The position numbers and the translations under genes are program-made. A model generated the notes under the pieces. That model saw nothing but the letters and a program-made list of their open reading frames with translations. It searched no databases and was not told the DNA's origin. 43,345 bases of DNA from assembly GCA_946621875.1 (NCBI GenBank), contig CAMOOX010000004.1:1-43345 (forward strand). Reading direction: 5' to 3'. The stretch's first letter is position 1, and each line of letters starts with the position of its first letter. Shown here in pieces: positions 24,224 to 32,748 of the stretch. This DNA is from UBA1738 sp003453455 (lineage in GTDB: Bacteria > Bacillota > Clostridia > UBA1381).

Positions 24224-26020
24224 TTAGTCAAGCTTTAACACCGACATAAACGCCTCCTGCGGAATTTCAACATTCCCCACCTGGCGCATACGCTTTTTAC
24301 CCTCTTTCTGCTTCTCCAAAAGCTTCTTTTTTCGGGTAATATCGCCGCCGTAGCATTTAGCCAAAACATCTTTTCTCATAGCCTTTACTGTTTCACGGGC
24401 TATGATTTTTGAGCCGATTGCGGCCTGTATTGGCACTTCAAACAGCTGGCGCGGTATAGATTCTTTCAGCTTTTCCGCCATTTTTCTGCCTCTTTTATAT
24501 GCACTGTCTTTATGAACAATAAAGGAAAGCGCATCCACCATTTCGCCATTTATTAAGATGTCAAGTTTTACCAAGTCGGAACGCATATATTCCTTCATTT
24601 CATAATCAAAGGAAGCGTACCCTTTTGTTTTTGATTTTAGTGCGTCAAAAAAGTCATATATTATTTCATTTAAGGGAAGTTCATAATGAATTTGCACACG
24701 GGTAGTTTCAATATAAGTCATATTTTTGAAAATTCCGCGCCGTTCCTGGCATAAATCCATAACATTCCCGACAAAGTCAACAGGAACCATAATATCCGCC
24801 CTAACCATAGGCTCTTCCATATATTCAAGCTCAGACCCACTTGGAAGATTTGCAGGATTTGATACCATAACCATCTCGCCGTTTGTCTTATACGCTTTAT
24901 ATATTACGCTCGGTGCTGTGGTTACTAAGTCAAGGTTATATTCTCTTTCTAACCTTTCCTGTATAATTTCCATATGCAAAAGTCCCAAAAATCCACAGCG
25001 AAAGCCAAAGCCAAGAGCAATCGAGGTTTCAGGCTCAAACATTAAAGATGCATCATTTAATTGCAACTTTGCCAGCGCCTCCTTTAAATCCTCATACTGC
25101 GCACCGTCAGAGGGATAAATTCCGCAGTAAACCATAGGATTGACCTTCTTATATCCGGGCAAAGGCTCGGTTGCAGGAAAATCACATTTTGTTACCGTAT
25201 CTCCCACTCTTGTATCACGGATTGATTTAATGCTTGCAGCAATATATCCAACATCTCCCGCTGACAAAACCTCCGCCTGCACAAGTCCGCTCGGATGCAT
25301 TGTTCCTACTTCAACCACATCAAATTCCGCACCTGTTGCCATCATGCGTATCCTGTCACCCGCTTTTAAAGTTCCGTCTTTTACACGCACATACACAATA
25401 ACGCCCTTGTAGCTGTCATAATAAGAGTCAAAAATAAGGCATTTTAGGGGTGCGTTTTTATCTCCCTCAGGTGCAGGTATTTTTGTTACGATAGCCTCCA
25501 AAACCTCGTCAACATTAAGCCCTGTCTTTGCAGAAACCTTTGGCGCATCCTCAGCAGGTATGCCGATTATGTCCTCAATTTCATGTATGGCATTTTCAGG
25601 ATTGGCGCTCGGCAAGTCGATTTTGTTTATAACGGGTACGACTTCCAGATTGTGTTCTACCGCAAGATAAGTATTTGCAAGCGTTTGCGCCTCTATTCCC
25701 TGAGATGCGTCAACAATAAGTATCGCACCTTCACATGCCGCCAAACTTCGTGAAACCTCATAGTTAAAATCCACATGTCCGGGCGTATCAATAAGATTTA
25801 AAATGTATTCATTATTGTCTTTTGCCTTGTATTTTAGGCGCACGGCATGCGCTTTTATGGTAATCCCACGCTCACGCTCTAAGTCCATATCGTCTAAAAG
25901 CTGTTCTTCCATATCACGCTCGGAAACCTCGCCTGTAAGCTCCAAAAGTCTGTCCGCCAAGGTGGATTTCCCATGGTCGATATGCGCAATTATACAAAAA
26001 TTCCTTATTTTCTCCTGCAT
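24224..26020 (-). CDS. lepA: Elongation factor 4 (LepA)
   Basis: Ribosome-dependent GTPase that back-translocates or remodels stalled ribosomes. 598 aa, the standard length. P-loop AHIDHGKSTL near residue 10, switch motif RGITIKAHAV, DTPGHVDF (G3), NKIDLP (G4), then the EF-G-like domains II, III and V and the LepA-specific C-terminal domain (GGDITRKKKLLEKQKEGKKR). Last gene of the pncB operon, 27 nt after tsaD. Confidence 0.98.
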   Translation of the reverse strand: MQEKIRNFCIIAHIDHGKSTLADRLLELTGEVSERDMEEQLLDDMDLERERGITIKAHAVRLKYKAKDNNEYILNLIDTPGHVDFNYEVSRSLAACEGAILIVDASQGIEAQTLANTYLAVEHNLEVVPVINKIDLPSANPENAIHEIEDIIGIPAEDAPKVSAKTGLNVDEVLEAIVTKIPAPEGDKNAPLKCLIFDSYYDSYKGVIVYVRVKDGTLKAGDRIRMMATGAEFDVVEVGTMHPSGLVQAEVLSAGDVGYIAASIKSIRDTRVGDTVTKCDFPATEPLPGYKKVNPMVYCGIYPSDGAQYEDLKEALAKLQLNDASLMFEPETSIALGFGFRCGFLGLLHMEIIQERLEREYNLDLVTTAPSVIYKAYKTNGEMVMVSNPANLPSGSELEYMEEPMVRADIMVPVDFVGNVMDLCQERRGIFKNMTYIETTRVQIHYELPLNEIIYDFFDALKSKTKGYASFDYEMKEYMRSDLVKLDILINGEMVDALSFIVHKDSAYKRGRKMAEKLKESIPRQLFEVPIQAAIGSKIIARETVKAMRKDVLAKCYGGDITRKKKLLEKQKEGKKRMRQVGNVEIPQEAFMSVLKLD

Positions 26021-26047
26021 AGATTCTCTCCGTTTTTATTTTTTAGT

Positions 26048-27058
26048 TTAAAGCGGTAAATTCGGGACTGCGTTTAAAGTTAAGTCCGCAAAATTTCCCT
26101 TTTCAAATTCAAAATATCCTGCCGATGCAATCATAGCCGCATTATCGGTACATAAAACAGGGGGCGGATAGATAACAGAAACATCACAGCTTTCACACAT
26201 TTTAGCCATTTTTTCACGAAGTGCGCTGTTTGCTGCAACACCGCCTGCAAGTGCTATAATATTTGAGCCGCTTTTTTTTGCACCCTCTATGGTATGCTCA
26301 CATAAAACATCGGTTATAGCTGCTTGAAAACTTGCGGCAATATCGGCTTTATTTAATGTTTCTCCATTTTGCTCAGCCTTATGAAGATAATTTATAACCG
26401 CAGTTTTTACGCCGGAAAAACTAAAATCAAGCGAATTCTTATCCATTCTCACCCTCGGGAAATGCACCGCTTTTTCGTTTCCGCTTTTCGCAAGCTCATC
26501 AATTAACGGTCCGCCCGGATATCCAAGTCCCAAAACCCTTGCAATTTTATCAAAAGCCTCGCCTGCTGCGTCGTCCCGTGTCCGCCCTAAAATTTCAAAC
26601 TCGGTATAGTCTTTGACATTTACGATATGGCTGTGTCCGCCTGATGCGACAAGGCACACAAAGGGCGGTTTTAATTCGGGATGTGCCACAAAATTTGCGC
26701 ATATGTGTCCCCTTATATGGTTCACTGCAACAAGCGGTTTACCTGTCGCAAAGGCAAGCGCCTTTGCGCTCGATACGCCCACCAAAAGTGCGCCTACAAG
26801 TCCCGGACCGTATGTTACTGCGATTGCATCTATATCAGATAATGTCATATTTGCACTAAAAAGTGCCTCATCTATTACTGAATCAATATTTTCAATATGT
26901 TTTCTTGATGCAATTTCAGGTACAACGCCCCCGTATTTTTTATGAAAATCCACTTGCGTGTTTATTACATTAGACAGTATTTCCCTGCCGCCCCTTACAA
27001 CGCTCGCCGCTGTTTCATCGCACGAGCTTTCTATTCCCAAAATAATTTTATCAGTCAT
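26048..27058 (-). CDS. tsaD: tRNA N6-threonylcarbamoyladenosine transferase TsaD
   Basis: Transfers threonylcarbamoyl from TC-AMP to A37 of ANN-decoding tRNAs. 336 aa; ASKHA fold. N-terminal LGIESSCDETAASVV, the metal-binding HIRGH motif near residue 110, and C-terminal ALAGGVAANSALR plus TDNAAMIA are diagnostic. It overlaps rimI by 4 nt (ATGA). Sua5, which makes TC-AMP, is in the same operon; TsaB and TsaE, the usual partners, are not in this window. Confidence 0.97.
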   Translation of the reverse strand: MTDKIILGIESSCDETAASVVRGGREILSNVINTQVDFHKKYGGVVPEIASRKHIENIDSVIDEALFSANMTLSDIDAIAVTYGPGLVGALLVGVSSAKALAFATGKPLVAVNHIRGHICANFVAHPELKPPFVCLVASGGHSHIVNVKDYTEFEILGRTRDDAAGEAFDKIARVLGLGYPGGPLIDELAKSGNEKAVHFPRVRMDKNSLDFSFSGVKTAVINYLHKAEQNGETLNKADIAASFQAAITDVLCEHTIEGAKKSGSNIIALAGGVAANSALREKMAKMCESCDVSVIYPPPVLCTDNAAMIASAGYFEFEKGNFADLTLNAVPNLPL

Positions 27059-27486
27059 ATCCTTCTCCGTAGCATAGTAATTCCGTCCTCTTCGGGATCA
27101 TGGTAAAACCGCTTTCTTATCCCTGAGCTTTCAAATCCAAGTTTTTCATAAAACGAAATTGCGATGCTGTTACTTTTTCGCACCTCTAAAATAATTCTCT
27201 CTTCATCTTTGCAAATTTCCAGCATCTCTCCTATCAGCGCTTTTGCTATTCCCTGACGCCTGTATTCGGGTAAAACCGCAATATTGGTAATTTGTGTTTC
27301 CCCCAAAACGCGCCAAAAACCGCAATACCCCACGATTTTCCCATTTTCCTTTGCTAAAAGGTAAGTGGCAAGGGAATTTTTCGTTTCTTCCAAAAAGGAC
27401 TGCTCGCTCCAAGGAACTGAAAAGCACTTTTTATCAACTTCTGCAAGCTCGTGGCAGTCGGAAGCCGTCATTTTAACTATTTCCAA
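27055..27486 (-). CDS. rimI: Ribosomal protein alanine N-acetyltransferase RimI
   Basis: GNAT-fold acetyltransferase expected to acetylate the N-terminus of ribosomal protein S18; 143 aa from the chosen start. The acetyl-CoA loop RRQGIAKALI and the C-terminal SIAISFYEKLGFESSGIRKRFY are family-typical, as is the early FSVPWSEQSF. The TTG at 27486 (giving MEIVKMTASD) is preferred over a much earlier start inside the phosphatase gene; the ATG at 27471 is an alternative. It overlaps the phosphatase gene by 14 nt and tsaD by 4 nt. Confidence 0.88.
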   Translation of the reverse strand: MEIVKMTASDCHELAEVDKKCFSVPWSEQSFLEETKNSLATYLLAKENGKIVGYCGFWRVLGETQITNIAVLPEYRRQGIAKALIGEMLEICKDEERIILEVRKSNSIAISFYEKLGFESSGIRKRFYHDPEEDGITMLRRRI

Positions 27487-27910
27487 GCTTTTCCGCCACC
27501 TTTTCAAGTGCATTATATAACTTTTTTGCGCATTCTTCATACTCGCTGACATCGCCGCCGTATGGGTCGTCTATATCGGAATCAAGCCCTGCGTATTCGC
27601 ACAAAGTGAACACCTTTCCGCCTGCTGACGGCTGTAAAACCATTTTATGCGCCGCTGTCATCGTAAGAATTAAGTCACTTTTTTCGATAAGCTCGGTATT
27701 TATACTCTGCGCATGATGCCCTAAAAGGTCTATATCATACTTTTTCATAGCAATTACCGCCTCGTTTGAGGCAGGCTCGCCGTCCTGTGCAAAAAGTCCT
27801 GCTGACTCAATCCGCACATCAAGATTTTTTTCTATTGCTATTTTATTAAAAAGTGCCGCTGCCATAGCTGAACGGCAAGTATTTCCTGTACAAACAAAAA
27901 GTATATTCAT
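27473..27910 (-). CDS. Low-molecular-weight protein phosphatase, probable arginine phosphatase (YwlE-like)
   Basis: 145 aa. The P-loop VCTGNTCRSAM has the nucleophile Cys7 and the arginine of CX5R; the general acid aspartate is in DPYGGD near residue 117. Thr11 in the loop, where tyrosine phosphatases have isoleucine or leucine, is the residue reported to give Bacillus YwlE its phospho-arginine specificity, so arginine phosphatase is likelier than tyrosine phosphatase. Next to a Sua5/YwlC gene, as in Bacillus. It overlaps sua5 by 4 nt and rimI by 14 nt. Confidence 0.88.
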   Translation of the reverse strand: MNILFVCTGNTCRSAMAAALFNKIAIEKNLDVRIESAGLFAQDGEPASNEAVIAMKKYDIDLLGHHAQSINTELIEKSDLILTMTAAHKMVLQPSAGGKVFTLCEYAGLDSDIDDPYGGDVSEYEECAKKLYNALEKVAEKLGNS

Positions 27911-28947
27911 TCTTCCTCTCCTACATATACAATTTTATGTCCTGCTGACTTATAAAGACGGTTTTTTACTGCAAGTTCCATACCGTCCTTCATACACATC
28001 TGCACATATGCCTTTTTTATGGCATTTTTGTCAAATTCACGCAATGCTCCAAACAGAACATTTGCAAAATCTCGATTGGTTGCGCCCTCAAAAATATATA
28101 AATCCGCATTAAAATCATCTTCTGATGCTGCGAAAACACCAACCTTTATTCCTTTTTCTTTATCAGCCTTTACCAGTTCTTTTATCTTTTTTGCCGTGAG
28201 CTTTTCATCCCCCTCAACTACTGTAATGTCTGCATCAGGTGCATAATGTTTATATTTCATACCGGGGCATTTCGGTGTTTCATTTGCCTTTACGCCTGTC
28301 AAAACGGCATCGTCTATTTTAACACTGCCGCAAACAGAAATTATATCCTCAGCAGTTATTCCTCCCGGGCGCAGAACTACGGGGATTTCACCTGTAACAT
28401 CAATTATTGTTGACTCCACCCCAACAGCTGAGTTTTCCCCTATAATTATTGCATCAACCTTGCCGTCTAAATCAGCAATAACATGTTCCGCCTTTGTAGG
28501 GCTGGGTTTCCCTGAAATATTTGCGCTCGGCGCAGCAATAGGGACTCCCGCAGCTTTAATAAAATCTCTCGCCGTCACATCCTGTGGAATTCGCACCCCT
28601 ACCGTGTCAAGTCCTGCTGTAACAATATCCGGTATATCGGTCTGCTTTTTCAGTATCAATGTAAAAGGTCCGGGTGCAAATTTTCTTATTAGTTTTTCTG
28701 CATTTTCCGGAATTTCCCGCGCAACCTTCGGTATATCTTTTACATCTGCAAGATGCACAATTAAGGGATTATCGGAAGGTCTGCCCTTTGCCGCATATAT
28801 TTTTTTTACAGCTTCTTCATCATATGCGTTTGCACCAAGTCCATAAACCGTTTCGGTAGGAAATGCAACTATGCCGCCTTTTTTTATTATTTCCCCTGCA
28901 ACCGACAAAGACCCAGCGTCTATTTTATCTAAAATAAGCGTTTTCAT
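27907..28947 (-). CDS. L-threonylcarbamoyladenylate synthase (Sua5/YwlC)
   Basis: Makes threonylcarbamoyl-AMP from threonine, bicarbonate and ATP, the first step of t6A formation. 346 aa: YrdC domain at residues ~10-200 (GGIVAFPTETVYGLGANA, KGRPSDNPLIVH, APSANISGKPSPT) and the extra Sua5 domain at ~235-346 that is absent in the short TsaC form. It overlaps pncB and the phosphatase gene by 4 nt each. Confidence 0.95.
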   Translation of the reverse strand: MKTLILDKIDAGSLSVAGEIIKKGGIVAFPTETVYGLGANAYDEEAVKKIYAAKGRPSDNPLIVHLADVKDIPKVAREIPENAEKLIRKFAPGPFTLILKKQTDIPDIVTAGLDTVGVRIPQDVTARDFIKAAGVPIAAPSANISGKPSPTKAEHVIADLDGKVDAIIIGENSAVGVESTIIDVTGEIPVVLRPGGITAEDIISVCGSVKIDDAVLTGVKANETPKCPGMKYKHYAPDADITVVEGDEKLTAKKIKELVKADKEKGIKVGVFAASEDDFNADLYIFEGATNRDFANVLFGALREFDKNAIKKAYVQMCMKDGMELAVKNRLYKSAGHKIVYVGEEE

Positions 28948-30389
28948 TTTTGGAACTCCGATAAAAGTTTATATTTCATATCCCATAGCGATTTTGATAA
29001 ATCAACATAGTATTTATGCGGATTTTCAAATCTTTTTACCTCATCCCACAGCTTGTCTACTTCAAGAGCGCAATACTCCTTTAATGCCTCAATTGAAGGA
29101 CTTTCATAAACGCACTCGCCTGCTTTTACAATCTGTTTCAAAAGAGGTCTTACATAAAAGTCTGTAACCGTTTTTTTCTTCCATGTATGCTCCTGGTCAA
29201 AAAGCTCATACGGCTTATCGCTATCTATTATCTCATCTCTTAATGCCACAACATCGGCAATTGCCGCTCCCGTTTCTTTTGAATACAGCCTGTAAACCTG
29301 TTTAAATCCCGGTGTTGTAATTTTTGCAACATTTTCCGAAATCTTGATTTTCGGCGTAATATTGCCCTTGCTGTCCTCTGTTGCGACGAGCTTATATACT
29401 CCGCCAAAAATTGGGGATTCCATAGATGTTATAAGCCTTTCGCCCACGCCGAATGAGGCAATTTGTGCGCCCTGCATCAAGGTGTCGCGTATTATATACT
29501 CGTCAAGTGAATTTGATGCGCATATTCCGCAATCAGGATACCCTGCATCATCAAGAATTTTTCGGCACTTTTTAGAAAGATAGGTTATATCTCCCGAATC
29601 TATCCTGACGCCCTTAGGACGCTTATTCATAGGTTTTAACACTTCGTCAAAAACCTTTATTGCATTGGGAAGTCCCGATTCCAACACATTATAGGTATCA
29701 ATCAGCAGCATACAGCTGTCGGGATACTGTCTTGCATATGCGCAAAAAGCCTCATATTCGCTATCGAAAAGCTGTACCCAGCTATGTGCCATAGTTCCAA
29801 GTGCAGGAACTTTATACTCTCTGTCAGCTATGGCGCATGCTGTTCCGCTGCAACCGCCTATATATGCCGCCCTTGCGCCCAGAATTGCCGCGTCAGCCCC
29901 CTGTGCTCTCCGTGAGCCGAACTCCATTACAGGGCGTCCGTCCGCTGCCCGCACAATTCTGTTAGCCTTTGTTGCAATAAGGCTTTGATGATTTACTGTA
30001 AGCAGTATCATTGTTTCTAAAAACTGTGCCTGAACTACCGGACCACGCACCGTAACGATTGGTTCCTGCGGAAAAATCGGCGTACCCTCAGGAATCGCCC
30101 AAACATCGCAGGAAAACTTGAAATTTTCAAGGTATTTTAAGTATTCCTCGCCAAAAATCCCTTTACTTCTTAAATACTCTATATCTTCGGAGGTAAATTT
30201 AAGATTTTTGAAATAGTCAATAAGCTGCTCGACACCTGCCATAATAGCAAAACCGCCGTCTGAGGGTATGCTCCTGAAAAACATATCAAAATATGCTGTT
30301 TTTTCGCCCATTCCCTCGCAGAAAAAGCCGTTTGCCATTGTAAATTCATAAAAATCCGTAAGCATAGTAAGATTTAATTTATCGCTCAT
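28944..30389 (-). CDS. pncB: Nicotinate phosphoribosyltransferase
   Basis: Converts nicotinate and PRPP to nicotinate mononucleotide in NAD salvage. 481 aa, in the range of the long Gram-positive form. The N-terminal LTDFYEFTMANGFF, the phosphorylated-histidine region LGTMAHSWVQ, and VRIDSGDITYLSKKCR are diagnostic. First gene of the six-gene operon running to lepA. A terminator (30426-30448) lies between it and yabR, 37 nt before its start. Confidence 0.95.
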   Translation of the reverse strand: MSDKLNLTMLTDFYEFTMANGFFCEGMGEKTAYFDMFFRSIPSDGGFAIMAGVEQLIDYFKNLKFTSEDIEYLRSKGIFGEEYLKYLENFKFSCDVWAIPEGTPIFPQEPIVTVRGPVVQAQFLETMILLTVNHQSLIATKANRIVRAADGRPVMEFGSRRAQGADAAILGARAAYIGGCSGTACAIADREYKVPALGTMAHSWVQLFDSEYEAFCAYARQYPDSCMLLIDTYNVLESGLPNAIKVFDEVLKPMNKRPKGVRIDSGDITYLSKKCRKILDDAGYPDCGICASNSLDEYIIRDTLMQGAQIASFGVGERLITSMESPIFGGVYKLVATEDSKGNITPKIKISENVAKITTPGFKQVYRLYSKETGAAIADVVALRDEIIDSDKPYELFDQEHTWKKKTVTDFYVRPLLKQIVKAGECVYESPSIEALKEYCALEVDKLWDEVKRFENPHKYYVDLSKSLWDMKYKLLSEFQK

Positions 30390-30425
30390 TTTTATATTCC
30401 TTTCGAATAGTTTTCATAATCAACA

Positions 30426-30448
30426 AAAAGGGGCACAATGCCCCTTTT
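30426..30448 (-). terminator. Terminator of the hup-yabR operon
   Basis: AAAAGGGGCA/TGCCCCTTTT with a 3-base loop (30426-30448) is a 10-bp stem; on the minus strand the 3' arm ends in TTTT plus TG and more T. It follows yabR by 4 nt. Confidence 0.85.
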
Positions 30449-30452
30449 ATCA

Positions 30453-30887
30453 TCAATATGTGCCGCCGCCCCTGCGATAACCGCCTGAGCGCTTTGATTC
30501 ATTTGAACGCTTTAATGCAAGCATCTTCTCATCTGCATCTTTTTTGAATTTGGACAGTTTATCTTCAAAGGAAAGGTCTTTTTCAGAATTACCGCTCCAA
30601 TCAATATCCGCAGGGCGTATGCGCCCCGTATTCTTTTTCGGTTCCTCCGCTCTTGGTTTTGCCTTTTTGATTGAAAGACTTATCTTTCCCGACTTATCAA
30701 TATCCAAAACCTTCACACTGACTGTTTCTCCTACCTTGATATAGTCGTTTATATTCTCCACATATTCATTTGTTATCTCAGATATATGCACAAGTCCTGA
30801 TTTATTGTCATCAAGGGATACAAATGCTCCAAACGGCATAACACTCTGCACTTTGCCTGAGGCAATACTTCCGATTTTCAAAGCCAT
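30453..30887 (-). CDS. yabR: S1-domain RNA-binding protein YabR
   Basis: 144 aa. An S1 domain fills residues 3-75 (GSIASGKVQSVMPFGAFVSL, GLVHISEI, VKVLDIDKSGKISLSIKKA), followed by a charged, Lys/Arg-rich tail ending in GGYRRGGGTY. It resembles Bacillus YabR and YugI, which associate with ribosomes or RNA. The place right after divIC matches Bacillus yabR, which supports the name. Role unknown. Confidence 0.88.
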   Translation of the reverse strand: MALKIGSIASGKVQSVMPFGAFVSLDDNKSGLVHISEITNEYVENINDYIKVGETVSVKVLDIDKSGKISLSIKKAKPRAEEPKKNTGRIRPADIDWSGNSEKDLSFEDKLSKFKKDADEKMLALKRSNESKRSGGYRRGGGTY

Positions 30888-30911
30888 AAACTAACGAATT
30901 CCCCCTGTTTA

Positions 30912-31205
30912 TTACCGCCCGGATATGTCGATAAAGACAATCTCATTCGCCTTTATCATACCCAACTTTTCTCTTGCGATTTTTTCGATATATTCATCCG
31001 TTCCCGCATTTTCCAGATCCCTATCGAGTTCTTCTATACGGCGGTTTTCCCTGTCTATATCTTCAATAATTTTTGCCGCCATTTCATTATTGGCCGCAAT
31101 TATCGGTGAAACAGCAATTCCCTTGCCAATCATAGCTACGCAAACTATTGCCGTAGCCGCCATAATTATTTTGGTAATATCAAGTCTTGCGTTGGTTTTT
31201 TTCAT
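30912..31205 (-). CDS. divIC: Septum formation initiator DivIC/FtsB-like
   Basis: 97 aa, bitopic: a short cytoplasmic N-terminus, one membrane span (IIMAATAIVCVAMIGKGIAV), a coiled coil (AAKIIEDIDRENRRIEELDR) and the conserved YIEKIAREKLGMIKANEIVF that binds the DivIB/FtsL division complex. The start at 31205 has GAAGGTAG 6 bases before it and overlaps the end of yabQ by 26 nt; an in-frame ATG 24 nt earlier is less likely. Confidence 0.9.
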   Translation of the reverse strand: MKKTNARLDITKIIMAATAIVCVAMIGKGIAVSPIIAANNEMAAKIIEDIDRENRRIEELDRDLENAGTDEYIEKIAREKLGMIKANEIVFIDISGR

Positions 31206-31644
31206 AATAACTACCTTCGTAATCAACATAATATATTTTTTTGCAAACCTTTGACAAATACATAGTAATTTTACCCAAAAAACCCCATACTGTCAAGAGA
31301 AATTTGAAAATTATATTAAAAAAAGAATAAATTTTTTTTACAATTATGCAATATGCCGAAAATACAGGTCGGTGTATTGTTAAATAATACAAAACACAAG
31401 CTATCACAAACGCCAGAGCGGTGTACCAACGGAATTCGCCTGCAAGAAATTTTTGCCACATTGTAAAAAATCCTGCGGAAAGTAAAAACCATATAGCCGC
31501 ATCGAAAAAGTTTTCGGCTGTTTTTTTCATATTATCCGTCTTTAAGCTCTCAAAAAAGTCATATAAAAGGCATAAAGCAGCGGCTATACCCTGAGCCGTC
31601 AAAAAGCTCCAAAGTTCCTGCGTCGTTAAAAGAAACATTCTCAC
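31180..31644 (-). CDS. yabQ: Spore cortex biosynthesis protein YabQ
   Basis: 154 aa integral membrane protein with about four hydrophobic helices, starting near LTTQELWSFLTAQGIAAALC, typical of YabQ. In Bacillus it is needed for spore cortex formation and is made in the mother cell. It starts at a GTG overlapping the yabP stop (GTGA); an ATG two codons later is an alternative. The order yabP-yabQ-divIC supports the call. Confidence 0.9.
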   Translation of the reverse strand: MRMFLLTTQELWSFLTAQGIAAALCLLYDFFESLKTDNMKKTAENFFDAAIWFLLSAGFFTMWQKFLAGEFRWYTALAFVIACVLYYLTIHRPVFSAYCIIVKKIYSFFNIIFKFLLTVWGFLGKITMYLSKVCKKIYYVDYEGSYYEKNQRKT

Positions 31645-31910
31645 TTTAAAATGTCCTTAAAAAAGCTGCGCTTATCCTTAATGTCTGCAAAAATTGCCGT
31701 ATCCACCTTGCCTGTAAGCGCTATCTGCCCGTTTTGTTTTGACAAATCTTCAAGACGCAGATTGCTTCCGCCGATTTTTAGCCTTCCAAGCGCAGTTTTA
31801 AGAACTATTTCAGACGGCGAAAAATGTTCAACATTTTCCACTAAATTAACAGTAAGCCGTTCCCTGTTTTTAAGCTCCAAAACCTGACTTTTTTCCTGCT
31901 GAATATCCAT
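31641..31910 (-). CDS. yabP: Sporulation protein YabP
   Basis: 89 aa from the chosen start. It is the beta-rich YabP/YqfC domain (LELKNRERLTVNLVENVEHF, SEIVLKTALGRLKIGGSNL, QIALTGKVD). The start at 31910 gives the normal N-terminus; the ribosome-binding site AAGGGG lies within the 3' arm of a terminator-like hairpin, 11 bases upstream, further than usual. Mother-cell expression under sigma E is known for the Bacillus gene. It overlaps yabQ by 4 nt. Confidence 0.9.
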   Translation of the reverse strand: MDIQQEKSQVLELKNRERLTVNLVENVEHFSPSEIVLKTALGRLKIGGSNLRLEDLSKQNGQIALTGKVDTAIFADIKDKRSFFKDILK

Positions 31911-31950
31911 AAAAAAACACACCCCTTCATACATTTAAGATATGAAGGGG
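31911..31950 (-). terminator. Terminator-like hairpin overlapping the yabP ribosome-binding site
   Basis: CCCCTTCATA/TATGAAGGGG (31922-31931 with 31941-31950) is a 10-bp perfect stem with a 9-base loop. On the minus strand it is followed by TGTG and seven T, which run straight into the yabP ATG. The 3' arm holds AAGGGG, the only candidate ribosome-binding site. It can end rqcP transcripts and, if read through, hide the yabP start. Confidence 0.8.
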
Positions 31951-31962
31951 CATTTTAATATA

Positions 31963-32202
31963 TTACAAAAGCTTATACATAAGAGGGGCGTCATTTTTAA
32001 GCGCATGCTCCCTAATATCGGTAACTTCCGCCTTTATCACCTTTTCACCCATGCGTATGGATATTACATCTCCCTCTTTAACATCATAAGACGCTTTTGC
32101 AATGTGTCCGTTTACCTCAACTCTTTGCGCGTCACATGCCTCATTTGCTATTGTGCGTCTTTTTATAAGCCGCGACACTTTAAGAAATTTATCAAGTCTC
32201 AT
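31963..32202 (-). CDS. rqcP: S4-domain ribosome quality control protein RqcP (YabO)
   Basis: 79 aa, a single S4 RNA-binding domain: MRLDKFLKVSRLIKRRTIAN, then VEVNGHIAKASYDVKEGD. Bacillus RqcP (formerly YabO) binds 50S-peptidyl-tRNA complexes and helps RqcH add alanine tails to stalled nascent chains. Size and location between hup and yabP fit. Confidence 0.9.
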   Translation of the reverse strand: MRLDKFLKVSRLIKRRTIANEACDAQRVEVNGHIAKASYDVKEGDVISIRMGEKVIKAEVTDIREHALKNDAPLMYKLL

Positions 32203-32228
32203 ACATTTTCCTTCTTCTATTTCATATG

Positions 32229-32256
32229 AAAAAGAAGCCCCCGCAAAGTGGAAGCT
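32229..32256 (-). terminator. Possible terminator after hup
   Basis: On the minus strand AGCTTCC (32256-32250) pairs with GGGGGCT (32242-32236), with two G-U pairs and a 7-base loop, followed by TCTTTTT. It lies in the 69-nt gap between hup and rqcP. It would leave hup as a strong monocistronic message with some read-through. Confidence 0.55.
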
Positions 32257-32271
32257 CCTTGATAGCTTTAA

Positions 32272-32547
32272 TTATTTGTTTACAGCAACTTTTAAAGCCT
32301 TGCCTGCCTTGAAAGCAGGAACCTTTGATGCTGCAATCTTTATAGCAGCGCCTGTTCTTGGGTTTTTACCTGTTCTTGCGCCTCTTGCTCTAACTTCAAA
32401 TGTACCGAAACCAACAAGCTGAACCTTATCGCCATCAGCCAAAGCACCGGTTATAGCACCGATTACGGCATTTATAGCTTTTTCTGCATCTTTCTTTGTT
32501 AATGAAGCATTCTCTGCAACAGCTGCAATTAACTCTGTCTTATTCAT
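32272..32547 (-). CDS. hup: HU-family DNA-binding protein
   Basis: Histone-like protein of 91 aa that bends and compacts DNA. The sequence is canonical: MNKTELIAAVAENASLTKKD, the beta-arm segment GFGTFEVRARGARTGKNPRT, and VPAFKAGKALKVAV. A TAGGAGG site precedes the ATG, and a near-consensus promoter lies upstream, in line with high expression. Confidence 0.97.
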   Translation of the reverse strand: MNKTELIAAVAENASLTKKDAEKAINAVIGAITGALADGDKVQLVGFGTFEVRARGARTGKNPRTGAAIKIAASKVPAFKAGKALKVAVNK

Positions 32548-32602
32548 AATAATCCTCCTAATAGTTTATTTTGGGAATTTTACCTTTCCCTTATGAGTAT
32601 GT

Positions 32603-32631
32603 ATTGTATTATAAAGATTTATGATTGTCAA
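32603..32631 (-). promoter_or_regulatory. Sigma-A promoter of hup
   Basis: On the minus strand: perfect -35 TTGACA (32631-32626), a 17-base spacer, -10 TACAAT (32608-32603). The predicted leader is about 50 nt. The remainder of the 201-nt gap to spoVB is AT-rich, with no sporulation-type promoter that I can call with confidence. Confidence 0.8.
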
Positions 32632-32748
32632 TAGGTTTAGTTGAAATTTTAGCATTTTTTTTCAATTTTATATCATTTTTTTGTAGATTTTGACATATTT
32701 TTACAAGAAAAAACATTTTTACACCACATTTTTACGGAGAAATAGTTT

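Noticed and set aside
24726..25118. Plus-strand frame of 130 codons
   Set aside because: Shadow of lepA on the other strand; the lepA frame is complete and conserved.
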